DNA of 64,000 bases from positions 18,709,789 to 18,773,788 of the forward strand of contig NC_087062.1 in assembly GCF_963678635.1 (NCBI RefSeq), in the 5' to 3' direction. This document shows positions 43,389-51,500 of the stretch, piece after piece. The first letter of the stretch is position 1, and each line of letters starts with the position of its first letter. The notes beneath the pieces were generated by a model, which was not told the DNA's origin, searched no databases, and worked only from the letters and a program-made list of their open reading frames with translations. Position numbers and translations under genes: made by a program. This stretch comes from Symsagittifera roscoffensis (taxonomy: Eukaryota; Xenacoelomorpha; Acoela; Convolutidae).

Positions 43389-46300
43389 CAGGTTCCTCTG
43401 CGAAAGAAGGACAGGGAGAAAACCGGATTCGCGTGCGAATTGGGGTTGTACCAGTGGAAGAGGATGCCCTTCGGCTTGTGCAATGCAACAGCAACCTTTC
43501 AAAGGCTGATGGCTCAGGCTTTGACAGGAGTGACCAAAAAGTACGGGAATCTCTTGATGTGCTACGTGGATGACGTAGTCATAGCGACACCAACCCTGGA
43601 GGATCACATTGATCGACTCGATGAGGTCTTCGGATGTATGAAAAGAGCAGGCTTGAAATGCAAACCATCGAAATGTGAAATCCTTAGGGATTCGATCAAG
43701 TACCTGGGAAGAATGGTGGACCGGCATGGTGTGAGGCCAGATCCAGAAGCAGTGGAGGCTGTGCTGACATGGAAAGCTCCTAGAACGGACACACAGCTCA
43801 TGAGCTTCCTAGGGTTTGCCAATTACTACCGAGAATTCATAAAAGGATACGCGGACAAGGTGTACCCGATGCAGAAGCTGATGCGCAACAAAGGGAAAAA
43901 GTTCGAATGGAACGATGAGGCACAAGTTGCTTTCGAGAACATAAAGCGGGAACTGTGCGAAGCGCCAGTGCTGGGCATGCCTACAGAAAAGGGCATGTAT
44001 GTTCTTGACACAGACGCATCGGTGGTGGCCATCTCAGGAATATTGCATCAAGAGCAAGAATGGAACGGAAGAACAGTCCTCCGTCCCATTGCATACGGCA
44101 GCAAGGTCTTGAGTGACACAGAAATGAAATATGGCGCACCGAAAGCAGAAATGTTTGCAGTAGTCACCTTCGTGGAAAAGTACCGTGCATACTTGGGGAG
44201 CGCTCCCTTCAAGTTACGCGTGGACAACAGAGCGTTATCCTGGTTGAAGACCTACTCGATGGATCAGAGTTATATTGGTAGATGGATAGTCAGATTGGAT
44301 GGCTACCATATGATAATCGAACATAGGATGCGTGATAAACATCAGAATGCTGACAGTCTCAGCAAGAAAACTGAGTTCTATGAAAGATTGGAGCAGAAGC
44401 AGGCCAATCAGGCGGAAGTAAAGGAGGGATTCTCGTTTCTGGACGGGGAGACTTATGAAGCGCTTCCCTTAACGAGATGGTTGGATAAGTCTGGACATCC
44501 AATTCCAGGGCATCCTGAGTTACCTGTAGAGAAGGCAGCTGAGATAAAGATCCTGTCCAAGGAGGATCCAGTCCCCTTAGATTTGTTGCTGCGCTCGAAC
44601 CTGGTCCAGCAAGAACTCTCTCGCATGAATATAAACAGCCTCTCATTATTGGATAAAACGGTGCAAGTCACACCACAAGTAATGCGGATGCTGGGTGGAT
44701 TGTTAGAAAGAGAAGTGACCAGAGATGACCCCGAGTGGACAGCAGCAGTGGCATCGCTAACAGTCAGTAAGAAAGTGAGGATCATGCCGTCCAGACAACA
44801 GCACGAAGAGAACAAGAGGGATTGTAGGACAATAGTTCAGCAACTAGTATCCTCAATACCCCAAGAGATTTTAACCAGTACTTCTTACGGACGGAAAGAA
44901 CAGGGGAGCAGCAAGCGAAAGAAAACCGTCACCTTTGTAGACCGGGAAAAAGAGGGTGAAGAGGTAGAACAAAATCTGCTGCAAGACTATTTGTCTGGGG
45001 AGAAGGATAAGGAGAAAAACCAGCGATCACAAGATCAACACCCGGGACAAGGAAATTTGTCCGGGGAGTCCGAGATAGACGAGAAAATTCCTGATGAGAA
45101 ACAGGACCTAGAGAACAAAGTTTTGTCCGGGGAGTTCAGATGGATGCGAAGGAAATACGGACATGATCTGGAGGAGCGTGCAGTCTCCAGCACAACACCT
45201 TCGACGGATGATAAGTCAGAAAGCTCGAGAATGAACACCTATTCAGACAGGGATTCGACCTCGGGATCAGAACTGTCAGAACTGGCGATACACACGCTAC
45301 TAGTGGAAACTCGGGCGAGAAACCTGGACAGAGAGGTGTACCAGGATCCTGACAGTGATCGCTACCTAATACCAAGCGAAAGAGTCTTTGACAACGCAGC
45401 GGATGACTTAGAAACGATAGCGGTATCGAAACGTTCGATAAACCTGTTGCCGCAGAAAGAGGTAGTCAGGACTGATCTTCAGCCGTTTCAACAAGAAACA
45501 CAACCGTTGGTGAAGATTTGGTGCGTTAAGATGGAAGAAGACACAAATCAGCCCAACGAACTGAACAGTCAGATGAGAGTCATGAAGACGTACTTGAAGG
45601 CGAGATACAGACTCTCGGACCTTCTAAGAGCGCAGAGAAATGATCGCATGACAAGCAACCTAAAAAGGTGGATAGAAAATGGTGCACCTGACAAAGGTGA
45701 TCTGGAAGAAGACAGCTATAGGATCCTGAGACAATACTTCATGCAGAAGGAGGGGAGATTATATCTGAACAAGGACGGGATCGTGGCTTGCAGGAGAAGA
45801 GAAGAAGACAAGGTCTTATACAAATATAACGCGATAGTGTTGCCGCAACTCTATCAGACAGAACTATTATTCAGGTCGCATGATCAGATGGGCCATCAAG
45901 GGATCGACAAAGTGTATCAGAGGATCCTGAAGCGCTTTGAGTGGCCTGGGATGAAAAAGGCATGCGAGAAATGGGTGACAGCATGTCTGTCATGCCAACA
46001 GGTCAAGGATCCTAGGAAGTTGCGATTTCCTTTACAATCAATTGAATCGTCTGAATTCAACGAGGTGGTGCAGATAGATCACCAGAAGATATGCATGACA
46101 GACAGCGGTTACAACCAAGTCTTGGTCATGATAGATCACTTCACGAAGTATGCAGAGGCCGTGCCCTGCATAACTGCCTCAGCGGAAGAGACATGCGACC
46201 ACCTGATCAATACGTGGATAGCAAGACACGGATGTCCAATGACGTTTCAATCGGACAATGGAACGGCTTTCGTAGGCGAGCTTACGAAAGAGCTTATGAG

Positions 46301-48233
46301 ATGGTCACAGGTCGCTCAGGCTCACTCCACGACATACCACCCTCAGACGAATGGCTTAGTGGAAAGACAGAATAGGACGTTAGTATCGATGCTGAGAGTA
46401 TACTGTTCCAGGTATATGACCGATTGGGACAGATACCTTCCACAGGTGATGGGAGCTTATAATAGCACGCAACACTCCACCACTGGAGTCAGTCCACACA
46501 TGATGCTGACGGGACACGAGAAATCTTTACCCTTGACATTCTTCTACCCAGAGTATGAGGGAAAGAAAACATCCCCACAGGTCTACGTGAGGGATGTGAT
46601 CAGACGCCAACAGGAGTTGAACGACTTGTGTAGACGAAACACTCAGCAGGCACAGGCAAGGCAGAGGAAAAGATTCGACAAGAAAGCAGCTGGTGCAAAG
46701 GCTTACTCGGTGGGAGACTACGTATGGGTATTTCAGAACGTTATACCACCGAAAGGGACAAAAAAGCTTCTGAAGAAGTGGAGGGGACCCTTCATGATTA
46801 CAGAGGTGCACCAAGAGGGACGCTTTTATAGACTGAGTACTGGCCGAGCCGCCCACTACGAGAACATCAAGCCACACAATCCATCGACAGAAGACTGGTG
46901 TATACCTGCAGACATGGAAGAAGGGGATTATCTAATGATGGATCCTGCTTGTGAGGTCAATGAAAAAGGCACCAGGGAGAAGAACGATGGAAACGAAGTC
47001 GTAGAGGAAGGTACGGATACACCATTGGACCTGGATCCAAACGAACAGATCGAAGCGGACGATGAAACCTTGCCCTACGCAGAGGAAGATTGGCAGGATT
47101 CCGAACAGACAGAGGTTCACAAGAACATGGAACCAGATCTTCCGTTCACGATGCAGACTCGTCAGAAAGACGGGACGAGACTAAGAAAGAAATACAATCC
47201 TTACGGTGACGACTTTGTAGTGGATAGGATAGATCTAAAGAAAATAGTGGAGGAAGTAGTGGGTTTAGAAGAAATAACAGTGTCACAGGACATTGACATA
47301 GTCGATGATCACAACGACGAGTGGGTTGACGACTGGTCGAAACCCGAGGTGGAGTTCGACGATGAGCAACAGCAGTCAAATGAACAAGACCTGACGAACC
47401 TGCGCGTCTTAGAGTGGCTGAACGAAATGACATCAGACCCTGAAAAGACCAGCGTTACGATTCAAGACGTAGATCGCGAAAGCGCGAAATACATTAAGAC
47501 CGAACGAGATGATCCTTCCTGGGCTGCCCAGGAAGGACAACTTCTCATTCCAGCTTCTAATCTTGACTTAATACCCGGTATGCGATCGACGGGGACGCCG
47601 ATGGATATTTTTGTCCGGGGAGTGGGGGTAGGACTTACCCACACTGAAAACTTGATAATAAAAAAATTGAGAATAGCAAGAGAAACAGGAAACTTAGAAG
47701 CAGGAACAGGTGAAGAACCTAAGAAACCTGACATAGGCAGGGTAGTTGAGTCATATTTTAATTTACCAAATGAATATTCTAGTAACATAATACTAACAGA
47801 CAGTGATTTCATACTCACAAACAGAACATGTGCGGTAGCTATCACCGCAGACATGAGTTTTAGGACGGCGCTAGCGGCAGATTTTAAGAGGGAATATAAA
47901 AACGTGGAATTCCTTTGGAAGCAAAGACCAGGGATAGGGGGCGTAGCAGCCTTACCCCCGGCGGTGTCGCAAATACCGGGAAAGTACTTATGCTTCCTGG
48001 TAACGAGGGCGACAGAGAAGCAACACGTGGACCCAGAAAATCTAGTCTTGTCTTTGACGAGGCTGAGGGACTTCCTTGTGGAAATGGACGTGAAGGAGCT
48101 TTCGCTTCCAGTGTACGATCCAAATAGAGGAAGACTGCATCCTCGGGAATTGTACGCGCTTGTACACGTGATATTCTCTGATACGAACATACAAGTATAT
48201 CTACATAAGAAATATTACTTAAGTATAGGCTGA
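43389..48233 (+). CDS. Giant element RT (rest), RNase H, integrase and macro domain
   Basis: Same frame as the ORF ended by TGA at 43388; first ATG at 43440 (numbering below). RT active site YVDD at 42-45; RNase H with DTDAS at 190-194 and LRVDNRALSWL; a spacer of about 450 residues, acidic and rich in SGE repeats (about 330-780). Integrase follows, with HHCC (His 814, His 819, Cys 849, Cys 852) and a D-D35-E core (Asp 880, Asp 939, Glu 975), then a GPF/Y-type tail near 1115 (KKWRGPFMITEV). An acidic linker leads to a macro domain at about 1450-1597 ending YLHKKYYLSIG. All integrase catalytic residues are present. The host-type macro domain at the C-terminus is unusual for gypsy pol. Confidence 0.92.
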   Translation, partial: QVPLRKKDREKTGFACELGLYQWKRMPFGLCNATATFQRLMAQALTGVTKKYGNLLMCYVDDVVIATPTLEDHIDRLDEVFGCMKRAGLKCKPSKCEILRDSIKYLGRMVDRHGVRPDPEAVEAVLTWKAPRTDTQLMSFLGFANYYREFIKGYADKVYPMQKLMRNKGKKFEWNDEAQVAFENIKRELCEAPVLGMPTEKGMYVLDTDASVVAISGILHQEQEWNGRTVLRPIAYGSKVLSDTEMKYGAPKAEMFAVVTFVEKYRAYLGSAPFKLRVDNRALSWLKTYSMDQSYIGRWIVRLDGYHMIIEHRMRDKHQNADSLSKKTEFYERLEQKQANQAEVKEGFSFLDGETYEALPLTRWLDKSGHPIPGHPELPVEKAAEIKILSKEDPVPLDLLLRSNLVQQELSRMNINSLSLLDKTVQVTPQVMRMLGGLLEREVTRDDPEWTAAVASLTVSKKVRIMPSRQQHEENKRDCRTIVQQLVSSIPQEILTSTSYGRKEQGSSKRKKTVTFVDREKEGEEVEQNLLQDYLSGEKDKEKNQRSQDQHPGQGNLSGESEIDEKIPDEKQDLENKVLSGEFRWMRRKYGHDLEERAVSSTTPSTDDKSESSRMNTYSDRDSTSGSELSELAIHTLLVETRARNLDREVYQDPDSDRYLIPSERVFDNAADDLETIAVSKRSINLLPQKEVVRTDLQPFQQETQPLVKIWCVKMEEDTNQPNELNSQMRVMKTYLKARYRLSDLLRAQRNDRMTSNLKRWIENGAPDKGDLEEDSYRILRQYFMQKEGRLYLNKDGIVACRRREEDKVLYKYNAIVLPQLYQTELLFRSHDQMGHQGIDKVYQRILKRFEWPGMKKACEKWVTACLSCQQVKDPRKLRFPLQSIESSEFNEVVQIDHQKICMTDSGYNQVLVMIDHFTKYAEAVPCITASAEETCDHLINTWIARHGCPMTFQSDNGTAFVGELTKELMRWSQVAQAHSTTYHPQTNGLVERQNRTLVSMLRVYCSRYMTDWDRYLPQVMGAYNSTQHSTTGVSPHMMLTGHEKSLPLTFFYPEYEGKKTSPQVYVRDVIRRQQELNDLCRRNTQQAQARQRKRFDKKAAGAKAYSVGDYVWVFQNVIPPKGTKKLLKKWRGPFMITEVHQEGRFYRLSTGRAAHYENIKPHNPSTEDWCIPADMEEGDYLMMDPACEVNEKGTREKNDGNEVVEEGTDTPLDLDPNEQIEADDETLPYAEEDWQDSEQTEVHKNMEPDLPFTMQTRQKDGTRLRKKYNPYGDDFVVDRIDLKKIVEEVVGLEEITVSQDIDIVDDHNDEWVDDWSKPEVEFDDEQQQSNEQDLTNLRVLEWLNEMTSDPEKTSVTIQDVDRESAKYIKTERDDPSWAAQEGQLLIPASNLDLIPGMRSTGTPMDIFVRGVGVGLTHTENLIIKKLRIARETGNLEAGTGEEPKKPDIGRVVESYFNLPNEYSSNIILTDSDFILTNRTCAVAITADMSFRTALAADFKREYKNVEFLWKQRPGIGGVAALPPAVSQIPGKYLCFLVTRATEKQHVDPENLVLSLTRLRDFLVEMDVKELSLPVYDPNRGRLHPRELYALVHVIFSDTNIQVYLHKKYYLSIG

Positions 48234-48588
48234 GTGATGTGCGAGAGGTGCGTTATGTTATGTTATGTGTTAGGTTATTAAGATCATGGGTAAGTAGGGG
48301 TTAGTGACCATGAACAACTAAATGACGATCTTGGGAATAGATCCAAAGTTTGGACTGTCCAATCTTAGGTCGAATTCCAAAATTTTAGAAACCAATTGAT
48401 TTTAATAAATTTTAGGATAAATATCTTTTTATCTGAACTGTCTTTAAGCAAATTTTAACGATATATATTAAGGTGAAACTGACAGGTGTGACAGTCGCGA
48501 TTTCTTTTCTAGATCCTGATTGATCATTTAATTGCTCACTTGAGTCAAAACTTGAAATCGAAATCAAATCAAACTTGGAAAGAACAGT
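48234..48588 (+). promoter_or_regulatory. Inter-ORF spacer with a possible small intron
   Basis: Between the pol stop and the next ATG there is a consensus donor GTAAGT at 48290 and a pyrimidine-rich acceptor TTTCTTTTCTAG ending at 48512, i.e. a possible 223-bp intron 77 bases before the ORF. The acceptor could equally pair with a donor in the long leader to make a subgenomic message for the downstream ORFs. No experimental support. Confidence 0.3.
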
Positions 48589-51500
48589 ATGGACAATTTC
48601 AACCTGGATGAATTGATGGACCTGGCAGAGGCATATGTAGGACCGATGGTAGATGCGATCTATCGTCGGCTGATCGAACGAGACTTCGCTCTGGAGGACC
48701 CAGAGGTGGTCATGTTGCTGACCGCCCTGATTAACATCTTGGGGCACGACAACCGTGGGGACCGCCCCACGGAAGTCCTGTTGATGGCAGCATATGGAGA
48801 AAGAGGAGTACTAGACCGCCCGAACATGAGAGTGATGAGGTGGAGAAACGGGGCTCTCTCAGGGAGTGACTTGGCGAATGAGCCTGGGTTGGGAAGTTCT
48901 AGGACTTACCAACCAGGTGAGATGCCAATGCCCTCCAAGCCCAAACCTGGGCTGACGAGAATGCATCAGGAGATGAACAGCGAGGCGACCTCGTCTGGTT
49001 CACCACTGAGAGTAGCTGTGCCACCAAAAGGGGCGAAAGTAACACAGAAGGTTCAGACGAACCAAACCATACAAGATCTGGACGAGATGAACGATCAGTT
49101 GAGAAGTACGAAGAAGGAGTTAGACGATATGACGAAGACCATGCTGGCGATGGAGGAAGACCGGGACATGTGGAGAAAGTTGTTTGAAGACTGCAACAAA
49201 AAGCAGGGTCAAGAGATCGAACGCTTAAGGCAGGAATACAAAGAGCGATCGGAGCAGGTGGCGTTGACGACGTCCATTGAGAAAGTGATACCTGCAAGGG
49301 ATATTCCTCGTGGGCAGTCCCCGATGGAGCTCTTGACACCTCGAGAAATGAGTCAAACAACGGAGACACGGCTTCCAGCAGAGACGAACCGAGTAACAAT
49401 CCCGGATCCTAGCGACACCTTGGGTGATCCCGTCGTAGAACAGACAGTGAGAAAACTGATAGAGACCGCTGGACGATTGGTCGCTAACAAGAATGCACCA
49501 GGTTCCGGGGTGACTGCACCCTATGGAACGATTGACGATACGGGCAGAGTACAACTCTCCCAGACAATAATCAGACAAGGGATAAGTGACGTGACGCCAC
49601 TCAGGGGGAGTTCGAAGATCACAGAGAGAAAAGTAAGGAAGATGCCAGCGAAGAAAGTGTCTCGTGTAATGGATGTGCAGAAGAATAATCAATTAAAGTA
49701 TAATTTCACGGGAGTTCCGGAGACAGATCCGAGAGCTTGCTTCAATCGAGCTACCTGGAGCCCGGCTGTGAACCTGCAGCAACCACCACTCGGGACATCT
49801 CACCTGATATTGGGAGACAGCTTAGTCCGAGTGCTAACGAATTTGAGGACCTCATGGGTCACCACGGTGATGGCCTTTGGAGGCGCGACAATTGCCCAAT
49901 TATACCGGATGGTGGAGCTGATGAATCCCGGGAGGATACCCAGTGTGATGATATTAGTTGGGACGAATGATATCTCCAGAGGATCAGACGAGCAGGAAGC
50001 ACAGTGGGAATCAATGATGGTGTGTTTGTTCACCACTCTCTGGCAGAAGTTCAGTTGCGCGGTACTGACCGTTTGCACGGTGCCAATGAACGCAAGAAAC
50101 CTGACAGCATCAGGAAGAAGGCACAACGAGGGAGTCATGAGATGGAACAACATCATAAGAAACCTAGCAAATCGAAATGCCGGAAGAATGATCCTTATGG
50201 ACATTGAACACGAATTGAGAGCCATGGAGCAAGCCAGACTGACTTCGGATGGCATCCACTTTGACACAATCGAGGGACAAGCTTGGTTGAATCGAGTCTT
50301 CCAAGAACGGTTGGACGAGTTAGAAGCAGAACTCTCTGACACAGGAGTACTGAAGGAAGAGGGAACGGTGAATGATACGGTGATCACTACCTTTGTGCCT
50401 CCTAACCTGGAAACGCGTTTGGGTACAGTCCCAGCCGCAATAAATTACCGGCAACAAAGCTCCAGCGAATCAGGTCGAAGAACTGACGTGCAGGATCGGT
50501 TGGGAGAAGCACCGACGAGGAGGACAATTCATCCTAGGAGAAGGATAGGACCCGTCAACCAACCAAACGAAGGAGTAGCAGGCACGTCCAGATCAGACAC
50601 TAGATCGGAGACAACGAGTAGCAGTCGAGAAGAGAGACCGAACAGAGGCTCATTGTTATGGTCTAGACCCATGCCGTCTCCCTGGCACATATACAAAGAA
50701 GAACTGATGAAGCTGGACCTGCAGAAAGTAAGCTTCATCGAAGATGCAAGGAGGATGCTAAATGGAGCGACGCTATCCGTCAGCAGATTATACTCAATAA
50801 CCGGCGTAGACTGGTTGATAGCCGCTAGCATAAATTTCAGCTCCACGACAGCCTTAAGATTTGCTGACTTGGAAGGACTGCCCTCCAATAACACAATGGG
50901 ACCTGTGAATGCAAGACCGTTGCAGGATGTCAGATTGAACCATGAGGAGAGGAATCGTGAGGAAAGGCCAGGAAGATTCCTGACGGCGAGAGCGCCAATT
51001 GGACAACACGTGAAGATATTCAGGCAACTGACGACACCACCTAGTCATGTGAAGGAGAGAGTATACCCAAAACAAGTGAACCAAGATGGTGATGCCCAGA
51101 GATATGGCGGATTGACAGCAATAAAGAAAGATGAGAGCATCTTCGCCGCCTACGACAAAGCAGAAATGAGAAAGGCCAAGATCATGGTAGTAGCGAATTC
51201 AGAGTTCGTGTACACCTCTAAGTCTTTGTTTTGGCCGGACGTCATAATGCTGGCCGCAGTTGACCTAGACCTATTGCAATCAGTGTCATTGGCTATAGGG
51301 GTACAAAGGCAGACAGAAATGAACCCGATAACGATTTTGTTTGCTGGCATCAATGACCATCTACACAGTAGAGGTTTTCTGAGCAGGCTCAGAGATCCTG
51401 CAACAGCAGAAAACGCAGTATGGCCCGCGATAAAAGACATCCTGGAGTCAATGGGTGAAGTGGTAGACGCGACAAAGGAGGGAACATTCAACAAAGTGAG

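Noticed and set aside
47462-48190. 242-codon open frame on the - strand
   Set aside because: It lies wholly antisense to the macro-domain part of pol, which has recognisable homology, and is Ser-rich as shadow frames of such sequence are.
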